Assembly: GCA_013397435.1 (NCBI GenBank)
Contig: VZRG01000032.1
Location: 62,001-126,000 of the forward strand
Direction: 5' to 3'
Source of the DNA: Erythrocercus mccallii
Lineage: Eukaryota > Chordata > Aves > Passeriformes > Dicruridae
DNA length: 64,000 nt
The position numbers and the translations under genes were made by a program. The notes under the pieces are model-generated. The model had not been told where the DNA came from and did no database searches. It worked only from the letters and a program-made list of their open reading frames with translations. Shown here piece after piece: positions 38,001-51,006 of the stretch (within the stretch, counting starts at the first letter, position 1; every line of letters starts with the position of its first letter).

Positions 38001-41000
38001 AATTTAGAGCCTGTAACACAATTTCACTTTTTATGTTAGAAAGAGAAAAATTTTAATGGAAAATTGGTCAAAAAGCAGGGCAGAAAGCCTGGAGATCTGT
38101 CATTCATGGATTGCTTACACAATCAGTAGACAGTGAATTGCTTTCCCTTAGCTTGCTTTCATCAGCAGCCTTTCCCATACCATAACCAAGGCTGGGAAGC
38201 AGCATTTCTCCTAACAGGTTTAGTGGAAATAGCTGCTTAGTCTTAACCCTAAACTGTCTTGTTGAGTAAGATCCTGCATAGTATTTCCTTAAATAATTAA
38301 ATAATGCACATACTGTGCGTTCAATTTTGTATTTTAGCTGCATTATGCAGGAGGGTAGGGAGTTGAGTGCCTGAGCAGAGGCAGCAGGCTCCCAGGAGGC
38401 CGAGCAGGCTCAGCCTCCCTGGGGACAGGATGGCAGAGCAGCACCAGCCACCCTGTCCCTTGGGCCAGAGCTGCCTGTGCCAAGGGAGCTGGGCTTCGTC
38501 CTTCCTCACCTTGCCATGTCCCTATTAATGAACTACACTTATTTCAATAAGGATTCAACATCTTGAGTTTTGGTCAGCACAAAGACAGAAATTCCGCAGG
38601 GTTTTTTTGCAGTTCTTACTTGTGCTTTTCGTTTAAGTAATTTGTTGTCAAGGTGTGCTGTACTGTTGATTTTCCCTTGGACATGAATGTGGAAAATGGC
38701 CATGCTTCAATACACTTTAAGAGGAAGGGTTTGTCAGATATCACCTTGCTGAAAGGTTGTTTTAAAACCAAGACTGATCCTGCTCATTTTAACTTACCAG
38801 GGAATCACATTAGCTTCTGAGTTAACTGAGCAGTCTGAGCTCTCTAAGGCTGTGTGATGTTGGCAGGATGTCCCAATCATTAAATACTTGCTCAAAAAGT
38901 GCTATTAACTTCCATCCTCTCAGAAACCAGGGAGCCAGGAGGGAGCAGGGACATGATACTGAATGGAGAGCAACAATCAGTGAGAGCACTGCAGTGGTCA
39001 GAGAGATCTCTGAGGAACAGGACTGCCAGAGAGGACAGCCAGGTTGATAAGTCTGAAGTTGGACTGGACAATGGACAGGGATCGTGCTTTTCCCTGTACA
39101 GCCTGTTAGCAAGGGAAGCAACAGAGGTTTTGGCTGCAGCTCTGCCCTAAGCTGGAGGAATGGGGTTAGCACAGTGAAATCCAGGAGCCTGTTGGGAACT
39201 TCTCTAATCTGCACAAAGGTCTGTGAGGGCCAAGAGCATGCCTGCAGTTAAAGCTGAAGAGATCCTGGATGTCCTGGTGGAAAGAGGGAAGATATTCTGG
39301 GTGAAGGGCTACAGTAGTCTTTTCAAGCACAAAAACTAGTGAAGTTTATAGGAGTGGCAGATCTGAACTGGCATGTCTTCATTGCCACCTTCATTTCTGT
39401 CCTCTAGCTGGGAGCACAATTACCCTGTATCTTAAGTTGCCTGTAAAGGTGACAGAAAAATTGCACATCTTTTGTTGCACATGTTTAAAAAATATTGGAT
39501 ACTGTAATGTTAAGCTATTGTAATATTGTGTGTTCAAAGTATACCCTTTATCCTGTACCTCAAAGACTTGAATTACTTGTGAATGTTCTCATTTTCCTCT
39601 GTGTGTAAGGGAAAGGGTAGCAGTTTCTAACCCTAAGAAACGTAGTCCTTTTCTTCATATGCATTGCCCATTTACAGAAATGCTAGGTCTGGCTTAACAT
39701 GGGAGTTTACTTTCCTGGCCTTTTGGCCTTCTTCTATTCTTGGCACTGGGTACAAGGTTTTTTTAATAATGAGCTGATTTTTTTTTTTTCTTTAAAGTCA
39801 GACATTAATATCTTGGATTTCATTTAACCCCTTACTTATGTGTAAGATGAAGATGAAAAAAACAGCAACAGATGTATGCCATTGTGATCTAATAAACAAG
39901 TTCATTTATAATTTGGAAAAAAATCCAAAAAAAGATAAAATATTCAGAAAGATAAAATATTCAGAATACTTGAAATGGTTCATGAAATGCCGATGGGAGA
40001 GAAATGACAAGGCCAAGGAATCTAATGGTTTGTGAGGTTATGGGAAGCGAAAGCTAGTCAGCTACCATTACCCTTTGGTTGACCACTTTGATATGGTGAA
40101 CAAAAAGGTTAAAGGTTTCGTGTTGTTTGCTTCTTCCCTTTTCCTTCTGGGAACAGTTGCATCCCTTTTCTTGGATGGATCAGCAGTAATGTCCTGACCT
40201 CAGGAGGCATTTTCCCAGGAATTAAAGTCCCCTCCCTCTGTTCCCTGCCCTCCTGTGTCCCATGGGATGGTGCTTCTCTCAGCAGCCTGGCTAAATATCC
40301 CCCTCAGAGAAGGAGGATGTGTCTTCCAAGGGCTTTTCACTGGGATGATAGGATTTTCTCTTTCCAGAGAAGACACAGTATTTATGATAAAGGATCTTCT
40401 GGGTGCTTTTCTCTGCTATGCTTTTAAAAGCTATAAGCTTTTCCTAAGCCTCTCGGGGTTACTGGGTCAGCCATAGCTTCGGCTTCCCGAGGAATTCATT
40501 GGTTGGTGTTGATGTTAACAGTACTAATCCCGTGAAAGGCAGTGAGCTCTTCTTGAAACAGGGCAGAAAAACATTCTCGTAGGTGGCTTGAAAGAACACA
40601 GTTTTTTTACAGAATATCTTTATGTTACCTGTTGTAAGTTTAATGTTTGACTGAATCTGATATTTAGGAAAATGAAATGTAAATGTAAATGAAAAATGTA
40701 CTTTGTAGACTCTGGATCTTTTTTCACACTGAACTCCTCTTTGTTGAAGCTGTTGTGTTGCTGGACTACCACAAAGTTCTCCAGTGCTATTATTAAGTGC
40801 TGGGTTTATGTGACTTTGCCTTTTTGTTGATTGTCAGGTGTGGTGACATTTGTGTTTTGGTTACACTGTTTACACATTTGCTTTTATCTGCTCACCTGTC
40901 ATCACAAAATTCAAGAGTTCTTGCTATTAGCATTAGACTTCTACTCCCTGCATCAAATGATAAAGTAAAAGACTGAAAACTTTGTGAGTGCAGAGATTAT

Positions 41001-43133
41001 GGTGTGTGGGAAGGCTGCTTGGATGAGCACCAGGGCACAGTTGTGGGCACCCAGTGTAAAAGTCTCACACTTTTCCTTTGGTTTACTGCTTTCCAATAGT
41101 TCCAGTGTTCTGAAGGTACAAAGAAAACTACAGTCTCAGTGCAAAGACCACTGTAAACAAACACTCTGTTGTTATTTCTGAAATGGCCAATTTGATCTTG
41201 TGCAGGAAGAGAACAGGAAAAAAAAAATAAAAACTTCAAGCAAATAACACTGGTTCTGGTAAATCAGAAGAGTTTGGGCTTTGGGGGATTTATGAGAACA
41301 TTAAGTTACATGGGCAGAACACATCATACTGAGGTGGACTGTGAAAAAGGGGGAATACTTTCAACTTAAACTCTGTTTATAACTTCTGCCTCTGACTTGT
41401 TGCATAAAAAGAGAATAAGTAAAAGGAATTAATTTACAGTTGTAACTGACAAGAAAAGTTCATTGGTGTTTGTTTTGTACCTCCAATCACAAAAATGAAA
41501 ACAGCTGGATAGAGTTCATACTGGATTTTTTTTTAATTATTTCTTTCTTTTGAGTGTTATGCAAGAAAACCCCCCAAATCATTCCTTATACAGGGTGACA
41601 GATTTGATGCATGAGCAGCAGGTCTCTGCTTCTGTCCTGGCAGCATAGCCAAGGCCAGCGTCTAGGGCTTTGCCAGGGTTGCTTTGTCTGGTGCCACCTG
41701 GCTTTGTAGTAATCATGTCAGAGTTGAGGCTGAAGGCCAGATCTACCACTTCCTCCTTCTCCCAATTTTCTCCCTGAGCAGTGCAGAGATGCAGGGCAGT
41801 ACCAGCTCGTGTTGGGGGTGCTTCCAGTGGCTCAGCAAGCTCAGTCAGCTGCTGCTCAAAGACAAGCGACAGGACAGCACCCCACCAGTGTCTCTCCTAA
41901 CACACTCTTTCACAGCTTAGGCTGTCTCGCTCCTTCTCTCTTCTTTGCCTTTTTATTTATTTATTTTTCCCCTGTGACAGTTTTTTCAGTCTTCAGGGTG
42001 TTTTAAATGCTGCATTTCTGACAGGCGTAGAAAGGTTTTTAGTGAGTGAGTTACAGCACTTCCCTATCTGGCCTATGGAGGCCAAGTCATCATTACCTGA
42101 CCCTCTGTGTTATCTTCCCTGCAGCAGATAATCCTGAACAAAAAGCCCTCTGAAGTCCCACCTTTTCCATCTCTCTTGGCCTTTCCCCTGCCTATTTCTT
42201 GAGTGTGAGTGTTGAAGCCTCTGCACTGCCTTGTACCTTTAGGATTGGGACCAGCCTAGCAGTAGCTCATACCTGATGCTCTTCTTTCTGTGCCTTACTT
42301 TTTGTGGATTGACTCTGGGGGCAAGTCTGAATGCCCATGTTAACTTCTTGGTAATATACTTTGGGCTCAGCAATCCAGGATGTTTTGCTGTTTTTCTAGC
42401 TCCTTTGAGCTTCTATTTCCTGACATCATTCCCACTTTGTTTCTGTCTTTTTCTGGTCTTTTAGCTCACTTGCTACCATTGTAGTTGGCTTGATCTGTTT
42501 CCCTTCCCTACAAATACAGGCAGCGCCCTTAGATCCTGTGAGGGATCTAGGAGGGCTTTATGGGCCACTTTTGTGCACTTTCTGTGTCTCAGTAAGTTGC
42601 TGCCTGATATGACCTATTACAGGTGGCTTCTGCTCTGCGTAGTCTTTAAGGCTTGTTTTCTGCCCAACAACTTAGTAAGCTGTTCAGTTGAAATAAACCC
42701 CACCTTGTTTCTTTTAGGATCCAAGAAAAAAAAATCTTTTCTTCTGTCACTCTGGGTCAAGTCTTTTTTTATGCCTCTCTCTGTTCCTTCATCACTGTGA
42801 GATGACAATCAATGCTTGTATGAATTTTCATATATAGCACTAGATGCCGCATTAATGAAAACATAAGAAGTTCACTGAGTACCAGAAAATGGTAATTAAC
42901 TAATCCAAAATATATGTGTCTGGAACTTGCTTGCTTTGGGGACAAAAGGTAGATAAAAAATAGTTCATTAGAAATATCTCAGTTCATAGAAAACTATATT
43001 ACAAGATATGCAAGAGAGGAGATTTACTGTGCTCTTGGCTCCATGATGTGCAGCATGAGTTTGACCAAGTGGAAGCAGTGAAACTGAGGGAGAGTTTGAA
43101 TGTTTTGTGAATGTACAGTTCTGCTGTCCAGAT
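26100..43133. other. CACNB2: Middle of the 38-kb CACNB2 intron, no gene seen
   Basis: Long AT-rich intron without a recognisable exon or mobile element. Local structures: GC-rich patches at 32310-32470 and 38340-38520, a perfect hairpin at 35234-35261, a 19-bp near-tandem repeat at 36494-36531 (GAGTTTGCTCTCTAGTTAG-like), a 17-bp tandem repeat at 39934-39967 (GATAAAATATTCAGAAA), and pyrimidine-rich text around 41730-42480. ORFs up to 138 codons on both strands coincide with the GC-rich patches and carry no domain I know. Confidence 0.6.
35234..35261. repeat. Perfect 11-bp hairpin
   Basis: CCAGTAGGTGT (35234-35244) and its exact reverse complement ACACCTACTGG (35251-35261) are separated by six bases. 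A competing 8-bp pairing exists between TACAACAC (35245-35252) and GTGTTGTA (35261-35268). No poly-T or promoter boxes mark it as a small RNA gene. Confidence 0.85.
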
Positions 43134-43207
43134 CCTTCCTTCCTTCCTTCCTTCCTTCCTTCCTTCCTTCCTTCCTTCCTTCCTTCCTTCCTTCCTTCCT
43201 TCCTTCC
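43134..43207. repeat. CCTT tetranucleotide microsatellite
   Basis: About 18 uninterrupted CCTT units (74 bp), read as GGAA/AAGG on the minus strand. The serine/proline/phenylalanine and glycine/arginine/lysine repeat ORFs on the two strands here are translations of the microsatellite, not proteins. Length is likely polymorphic and collapse-prone in assembly. Confidence 0.98.
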
Positions 43208-46200
43208 AATGATCACACTTTTCACTTTTTGACAGTAGGTGGCAAAGGCTGGAGAATAAGTCTAAAATTAAAAGAGTTTAGTAAGGTTTGACTTTTTTAA
43301 AAAAATAAACTTATGTAAATGTGAAAAAGTTCAGAGAGTAAAATAAAATTAAGACTTAAAGTTGCTTCAAGGCATTCCCAAGTCTGTTCTACACACTTTA
43401 TAGCTATTTGCATACCTTTTTCTTGCAATCTCTGAAAGTTAGAAAATAAGTAGTTTTCTTTATTCTCCATGCCATTTATTATACCTCCCATCATTGTTGC
43501 TGCTCCTGGCCAAACTGTTACTCTTCTTCCTTCAACCTCGTTTTGAAGTGCTGTGCTCAAGACAGTGCAGCAGTGCTGCATGAGGCCCCAGACCCTCTCA
43601 GACAGATTGTTTTGTGCCAGGTGGGCTCTGTTCTTGCCTGGTCATCTCCCATGGGGCACTGGCTTTCACCTGTTTGATAGTCATTCCTAATTGAGATCCA
43701 CTTCATAAATCCTGTCATTAGGACAGCCATTGAGTCAGTTAAGTGTTTATGTCGTACAGAGTTGATGAGTGTCTGGTTATTTACATCTATCCTGATAAAT
43801 TGTTCTCTGTTTTTTCATTTATTTCATTCTTCCAGTTTAGAAATATATAATTTTATGCTGATTTTTCCCCTATTTGTTTCCTCTATTGTATTCATATGAC
43901 AGAGTTTCAGGTTATGAACTATCTTTTTTCATATAGTTTAGTTTGTGCTTGTGCCTTTAATATTATTTCAGTGAAGACTTGTCACTTTCCTGAACTCTTT
44001 CCTTGAGTTGCTTATACTTGAGGATGCAGTGCAAGTATATTAAAATCTGCTTTCACATTGACCATTGTAGTCATTCCCCTGTTATCATTTTCTCCTGACT
44101 GTTGTGACTTTTTTCCAAATCCTGATCATTTTTTCATTCTACTTACATGTTTTAAACAACTTCTACCAACTGATTAGAAACAAACCTAGAGATGGCCCTT
44201 TTATTTTGTTTTCTGTGCTTGTGGTTTCCAGCACACTCAAAGATGTTACTCTTGCCCTGCTTGATTCCATTCTTTGTAAATGTCTACATAGTTTAAGTGT
44301 GCCATTAGGACAATGAACTCTCTTTATATAATTGGTAATTATTCAAATAAACCCCTTATCATCATCTTCAGGCTCGATTGCTTATAATGTGTATCTTTCA
44401 TGTCCCTTCCTTGGGTTGTTTGTTTCGGCTTTTTTGCTGATTTTATCCTTAAGTCAGAGAGTTTCAGTGGTCTGTCTCACAGAGCATTGTGAACTTCAGA
44501 GAAGGCCTGTAGATTTGTTGTGCTACATGACGTATTTTTTCTCCTGTCTCTGGATAGGAAATGTTATATTCTATATGTAAATTCTGATTATGCAGTTATT
44601 AAACAACTTTGTTAAGACCTGATTTTTGTTATGCAGTGGACTTCCACTTCATTTAGTTACCATATTGTTGAGAATGCCAAGTGACAAAAAAAGTTTGTGT
44701 GAATTACTTAGTGATACCTAAACAGGTAACTGTCTTCAGTTTTTAACGGGATGCTGATTAATCAGGTGCACCATCCGTATTTTTTCGTGTGAAACCAGTC
44801 TTTATAAACCCATCATGATATCAAACACTATTAAATAAGAGTTATTTTACAGAGAATATTTGAAAATGTAGGATAATGTTGCATTGAAGTAATATAAAAA
44901 TTACAAAGCTGTGTTAAGTTAATATAGTGTTTATATTTATTCATTCTAAGTAATTTTTATTCTCATGGTGCAGAAAAGAATTCATTTTAGATGAAAACAA
45001 GTAAAACATGCCTTTGTTTTCCAGTGTCTGACTCAAAAAAAGGCACAGCCATGAAAACACTTACTTGAAATTTTGGCTTTGGTACCAACCAATTTTAAAA
45101 GTTCTTTATGCTAGCAAAAAAAAGTATTTCTTTGGGATGAAATACAAATTTAAAACAAGGTTAAAATGTATAATTTAAGTAATAACATATTGATTTTTAT
45201 TGTATTTTGTCTTTCTGTTCTCCACTTCTTGCAAAAAGTTTTCTTCACAAAAAATAGGTTGTTTAACAACATTGCAGCCCAATATTCTACTCTTAAGCTT
45301 CACTCTAGTTTCTTAATTTCTTTAAGTAAACATGGAAATAAAATACGTATATTAATAAAACTAATGTAAATTTACAAAAAATAAAGAGCAGAACTCCACC
45401 ATCTGTTTTCCTGTATCCCTAGTGTCACTTTGTGCACGGGGTTATGACATAAAGCCATTTACAAGCTTCTGGTTGACTACCAGCAATTCAGAAAGGATTA
45501 CAAATCTCCTTGGAGTATAGCCATGGATTTTACATAATTTTGATACTAGAGGAAAGATACAGAATTTTTAAATTGTTCTTTTAGAAGCTTTACAATTATG
45601 CAGAGTTTTAGTTGCTAATAAAGGAAACCATATTTGGGGTCCAGTAATGTTTCGTATTGCATGTAAAAATGTGCAGAGTGTGTTGGGGGTCACTTCCCCA
45701 CCAGATTTAGAGTGTGCATCCGCTCTTTATAGGGATAGGGGGAAAATCAGGAAAAAATGGGAGAAAGAGGAAAAAAGGCAAGGGGAGACTCTGATAGGCC
45801 AGCTGGAGAAAGAAGTGATGCCCTGCTGAGTGTCCTCCCCCTCCTCTGGGTGCTCCCCCCTCTTCAGTATGTGGCGATGAGAAACAAACTAAATTTTGGA
45901 TTTCTCTGATATAAACTAGACCCTATAAAATAAAAGGCAAGACAGTTTGTGGGTTGGAGGGAAGAAGGGCTGATTCTCATGCCAATGGCAGTCATTCCCA
46001 GGAGGACCTGCTGCAGTAACAGGTGTAGGCATGTAAAATCCTGCATGATGTTGAGAGTGTAAATGGCAGCTGCTTATGAATAAAACACTCGTATGTGTAC
46101 TACCTGTTGTGTGTGGAGAAAACAGCTGTGTGCACACAGGCAGCTGTATCATATAGGATTCATTCCCTGGTTAGACTGAGCACAGGCTGCTCCACTAGCT

Positions 46201-48140
46201 TTGATTCAGCCTGAGCAGTTATGTCCTTGCATATCCATGGAAAATTCAGTCCACTCAGACAAGGAAAGTACAGAAAATTTAAAAAGTCTGAAATTAGAAT
46301 TCTTAGTGCCACTTTGCATTTTGATGCCATGTCCCTTTTCTTACAAAGGGAAAATTGTTACAATTGTGTGTCTTCATGTTTTTATAAAAACTCTTGCTGC
46401 ATCCAGCCTGGAATTAAACCTTAGCAGTTCTACAGCTATAATAAGAGTAAGGTTTACTGCCAGCTAATGTTTCATCTGCTGGCTAGATGACTAGCTGTGC
46501 ACCAGCTGCAAAAGATATTCTGTAAGGATATCATCATCACAGCACTTCACTCTTGCATCTCATACACCCACGAGGAAACATGTATTATCTAGTGCTCTGA
46601 GCAAGGAATACAAATGAGATGTCTACTGGAAAAGTAAATAAAAATATTAGGAAATATTAAAGTAAATGAGAATATTAGGGAAATATTAAAAAGAAGTAAT
46701 TCTGTTAGTATGAGAGACTGGCTTGTTGGTATGAGAGATGTTTTTGGACAGGGATGAGATGAGAGCTCCCACAGATCTTTAGGTGCTGATGATGGACTGC
46801 TTTTGGCACAGCTCAGGCACAGAATGGCCCAAAGCCTGGCTTTTAGCTGTCCTTTTGTTGGCTTCTCTCCTGCATGGCTCTTCCTTGGTTCCTGGCTTAT
46901 GTCAGAGAAGCCCTAGTACTGCTGTAGCTTAATTCTAAATCTTTGGAGGATTTTTTTCTGGCAGAAAGGCATCTCCAGAACGTGTGAGCAAGGTCATGGC
47001 TCCTCCTGTACCAGGGCAGGAGAACTGCAGTGCGGCAGCAGCTGTGCTGCTGCTAAACTTCCTGGGAGTTCTTTTGTTCAAAGAGAAGGGGAAGGGATTG
47101 GTACTCACTGATCTCCCAGATGTGCAAAAGCACAGTGGTGGCCAGGATGGGGAGTCAAGAATTGCCATTTTGCCCAAAGCACAAAATTTACAACATACAT
47201 ACATACAGGATTACAACATACAAGAGATACAAGATACAGGAGGATTATAATAGGTGAAGTTGTTGATGTAGAATTTATTTTACTTATATGTGTTATTCTG
47301 CCAAAATTATGATCTTTGTCCTAATAGTTTATATGTTTTGTATCAGCTCCATGTAAACTTTCTTTCTTTAAAATTAAATGAAAATTTTAGATAAGACTAC
47401 ATTTCTCATTAGCTTTGCTTTGAAAAGCTCTAGTTCCCAAGTCTCACGGTTGTTCTGCTTCCAGCAAATATTTGAACAGCAAGAGCCAAAGTGTGCCTTG
47501 GCTCTAGCGCTCTGCATCTTACAGAATATTAAACCATTTGCAGTCTGTTAATTTTGTGCTGGAAGTTGCAAGGAGTTTTTGGCAATGGATATAAAGATTT
47601 CAATCATACTGATGGTGTTTGAAAATGTCACTGTGACACTAGAAAGACATTGCCAGAGTGATCCTTTTGTTGTTTTAATTAAACATAAAAAATTGCACAT
47701 ACAATGTAATTAAATAGAAAAACGTACAAACTGTGTATGCAATCCCAGGTGCTCCAAAGGTAGGAAATGACATATTCAAGATGTTTTGTGCTATCTTAGC
47801 TTTGCTGAGCAGATATATAAAGCTAAAGACTTTACTGTATATTCTGATTGTATTTAACAGGTAGTTGTTGATTATTTTGTTTCTCCTTTGTTGTCATGGG
47901 ATTCATGCATTAGCTCCCTGCTTGGGGGATAGAGACAGGCGTTCATGACATTTTAAAAAGAGAGAAATCATCCCTTAGAGACCACTTGCTTTTCCTTTTT
48001 TGAACTGGGAAATTGATGGCAAAAATGAATCCATTGAAAGGTTGTTGGATGCTATGGAGAGCTCCGTGTGTTTCACAAAACATTCCTGGGTTTATTGCAA
48101 GGAAAGATCCTCCTGTATGCAAGTACGATACAGAATGTAC
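43208..48140. other. CACNB2: CACNB2 intron, no gene seen
   Basis: Contains a 28/29-bp imperfect tandem duplication at 46631-46687 (AAAGTAAATRARAATATTAG unit) and a short CATA/TACA-rich stretch at about 47187-47240. A GC-richer patch at 46960-47160 carries overlapping ORFs on both strands and is not convincingly coding. Confidence 0.6.
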
Positions 48141-48434
48141 TGCTCCCTGCAACTACCTGAAAGGAGGTTGGTCTCTTCTCCCAGGCAACCAGTGACAAGA
48201 CAAGAGGAAGTGGTAGGGGAAGTTCAGAAGAATTTTTAATTGAAAGAGTGCTCAGGCGTTGGAATGGGCTATCCAGGGAGGTGGCGGAGTCATCATTCCT
48301 GGAAGTGTTCAAGAAATGACTGGACATGGCACTTAATGGTTTAGTTGGCAAGGTGGTGTTTGGTCAAATGTTGGGCTCGATAGTCTTAGAGGTTTTCTAC
48401 AGCCTAAATGCTTCTGTGATGCTGTGATTCTATA
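48141..48434 (+). mobile_element. CR1 LINE 3' fragment, about 0.3 kb
   Basis: Collinear with the CR1 ORF2 end and 3' UTR: CAACTACCTGAAAGGAGGTT, CAGAAGAATTTTTAATTGAA, GGAATGGGCTATCCAGGGAG, GGAAGTGTTCAAGAAATGAC and a terminal CTGTGATGCTGTGATTCTAT. A segment between the 'GACAAGACAAGAGGAAG' part and the 'AAGTTCAGAAGAA' part is shortened relative to full elements. The ORFs at 48000-48351 are partly this element. Confidence 0.9.
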
Positions 48435-50875
48435 GTGCTGAGGTGGAAGAAAATATATTATTGTGAAGTTAATGGTTGAACAATAATGCTATACACAGTG
48501 AAGGCTAAGTTAAAGATACCATCGCCACTCCCCTAAGGTGAAGGTAGCCTCATTTTCACTTTTCCTAAGTCTGGATGTTTAACTTTCAAGTTTAGCAAAT
48601 ACTCATTTACCACAGCTTTGAATGTGCTGTGAATATATGCTCTGTGTTTATGTAATCTGTATCTAGGCTGTCAGGGAGATTTGCAGTATAAGTGCCATTT
48701 TAATTTAAAAATGAGAAGTATCTCAGATAGTGCAAGGCCTACATAAACAATAGATACACAGGTGAGGCATAAGGCAACATAAGTTACGGGCATAAAATGC
48801 AGTAATTGGAAAGGGGCAGGAGCCTTGAGGCAGCTGTAGTGTTTATCATATCCTCACATAACTTCTCAGTTTTAGTTCAGCGTATGAGTTAAAAGCTAAT
48901 AGAACATTTGGCTGTTCAGACTCTAAAATATCATCCTTGGAACATATAGCCATATAATTCCTGGAAACAGAGCAGTCTAGCTACAAAATGTATGTTTTGA
49001 ATAAAGGAAGATTTTTTTCAGCATAGTTTCTTAGAAAAACATGCTTAAAATATTATGTAAAAGCAAAACACTTTAACAAACATTAACCTTTGGGTCTAGC
49101 GATTGTTGAGACTTTCTGATCCAATTGAAAAAAATAAGTGCAGAATTATTTAAATATTGGAACCAGCAAAAAAACTTGCATGAATAACACTGAATTAAGA
49201 AACAACTTAAGTGAAGAAGCATTTTTTAAAGAGATTTTGGTAATGGAGTCTATATTTTTAACCATGGCGTTGCTGATTTGTTTAGTGTTTACTTTAGCTT
49301 GCTGTGTCACAGAATTTTGCTTTTCCTGGAAAACTTTTGTTTGTGAAGATCCTGAAAATGTTACTGCAAATCTTTCCTCTTTGTGAAGATCCTGAAAATG
49401 TTACTGCAAATCTTTCCTCTTTGTGAACCTCAGTTTAGCCAAAAAACTAAGATCTGCTAAAATGCTGTCTCATAAGCTTAAGATGTCTCACAAGCATAAA
49501 ATGTCCTCATTGTGACATTGAAAAAAAGAACTTGAAATCCCAGCAGAGTATTTGTATTGCAAATGACAGTTTTCATCTGTTGGCTTTTGCTGCCAGAATA
49601 AGCATGTTTTCAGTAAGCACAAACAGACTTTTTCAGCTGTGCTGATTTCCAGCGGTTCCCATTAACTCCCCAAGTGGGTGGTATGGAAGATCCACCTTTC
49701 TGGCACACTTGCATGCAGACAACACACAGCCACCGTGAAGTTTTGGCATTATGCTCTAATAAAAAAAGATCCTGCTCATATGAGAAAGCTTGGTGTGCGT
49801 CAGTACAGCTATTTCAGTCTTTGCTGCCTCCTGAGCTGAATGTCAACCAACATTGGTGACTCTATTAAAATACGATTTCGCAAAAGGAAGTAAGAAACAT
49901 GACTTTCAAGCTGTGTGTGAAGATGAGCTAAAATAGTAACAAAAGTATCTCTAGAGAGTACTAGAGAACAAAAAAAAAAAATTCTCTGAAACCTACCTAT
50001 TGTTAAGAAAAAATGGAACTGGCAGACTCTTTTGTACCAGCTGGATGTGTTAAATTTTCCTTCGCTTCAACATTGAGAGCAGGCATTGCTGTAGGAGGGA
50101 TCCCAAGGAACTGGAAGGATTCAAAAGTTTCCTCAGAAAGTTTCTCCTATGGGCCTTGATTCTAAGGAAAATCAGAATTAAGCTTTAATAGCTGAGTTTC
50201 CACACAACAGCCCTTATAGCCTGCGTGGAGTCCAAGCGGGAGGCTGATGGCGCGACACTCAGGCGCGGGCACCAGTTCTGCTGGCTGCTGTTGCAGAAGG
50301 CAGCAGAGGGTTGTGATGTGTCCTAGGCAAGAATTCAGTGAGCCAACCCTGTGTAAAGTAGCAGAGCAAGCACTGGTAATGGCTGAATCTAGTTCACGTT
50401 GCCCTGATTTTGGAGACAGATGGGAAAATGTACTCAGATAAAATAATTTTGTTTAACTACTGATCCCTCCTGAAGGGATCTGTGCTATCCAAAGCCTTTA
50501 TAATTCAGAAGAGTTTGGATGTCATTATACCACTGTACTTATGCTGCTACCAATTAACTACAGTTGTACTGTGTTTTGTTTTCACACTGTACTTCTCAGC
50601 TCCCTCCCTTCATTGGAAATCCTGAATACAGCACAAACCCTCTTTTTAGACCACTTACATTTGGAACTGGTAACTGATAAATTCTACTTGCAGTAGCACT
50701 TCATTTTGCTAGTACTGGACTATATAAAACTGAGTATTTGTTTTCCATTATGGATTTCTATGTTCCTCATTCATTGATATGTGAGAGAACCAGAGTTCCT
50801 GTATGTTTTTTTTACATCGACAGTGGTCAAATACACAGTGGAGCAAGATGCAGAGGTTATATTGTCCTGTCCTAG
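48435..50875. other. CACNB2: CACNB2 intron, no gene seen
   Basis: Contains the 40-bp tandem duplication listed separately and a short CpG-rich patch at about 50220-50275 (GATGGCGCGACACTCAGGCG). An 82-codon ORF at 49138-49386 includes a hydrophobic run but ends inside the duplication and has no recognised family. Confidence 0.6.
49341..49420. repeat. Perfect 40-bp tandem duplication
   Basis: The 40 bases starting TTGTGAAGATCCTGAAAATG at 49341-49380 recur without mismatch at 49381-49420, and a partial third copy TTGTGAA follows. Exact identity suggests a recent event or an assembly or read artefact. Confidence 0.97.
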
Positions 50876-51006
50876 GTGGTGCTTAAGACTCACTGGGACA
50901 CAGCCCTGAGCAGCCTGATCAAACAGGCTTTGGGCAGGTTTTGGGCAGGGGTGAGACTGAGAGGCACCAAAGACTCCTTCCTACCTCCATTATTCTGTGG
51001 TTCTGG
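50876..51006 (+). mobile_element. CR1 LINE 3'-end fragment
   Basis: Shows ACAGCCCTGAGCAGCCTGAT, then CAAACAGGCTTTGGGCAGG, then GACTCCTTCCTACCTCCATT and a final TTCTGTGGTTCT, collinear with a CR1 3' UTR variant. An internal TTTGGGCAGG is duplicated (TTTGGGCAGGTTTTGGGCAG). Diverged; boundaries approximate. Confidence 0.72.

Noticed and set aside
40200..40500. Possible LTR fragment (pyrimidine-rich text, AAGCTATAAGC)
   Set aside because: No matching second LTR, primer-binding site or internal retroviral sequence could be recognised.
43024..43225. Repetitive GRKE / SFLP ORFs on both strands
   Set aside because: Pure translation of the CCTT/GGAA microsatellite.
49138..49386. 82-codon ORF with a hydrophobic run resembling a membrane segment (ESIFLTMALLICLVFTLACC)
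   Set aside because: No family recognised, no splice signals in place, and it ends inside a recent tandem duplication; AT-rich text with T in second positions readily gives such runs.
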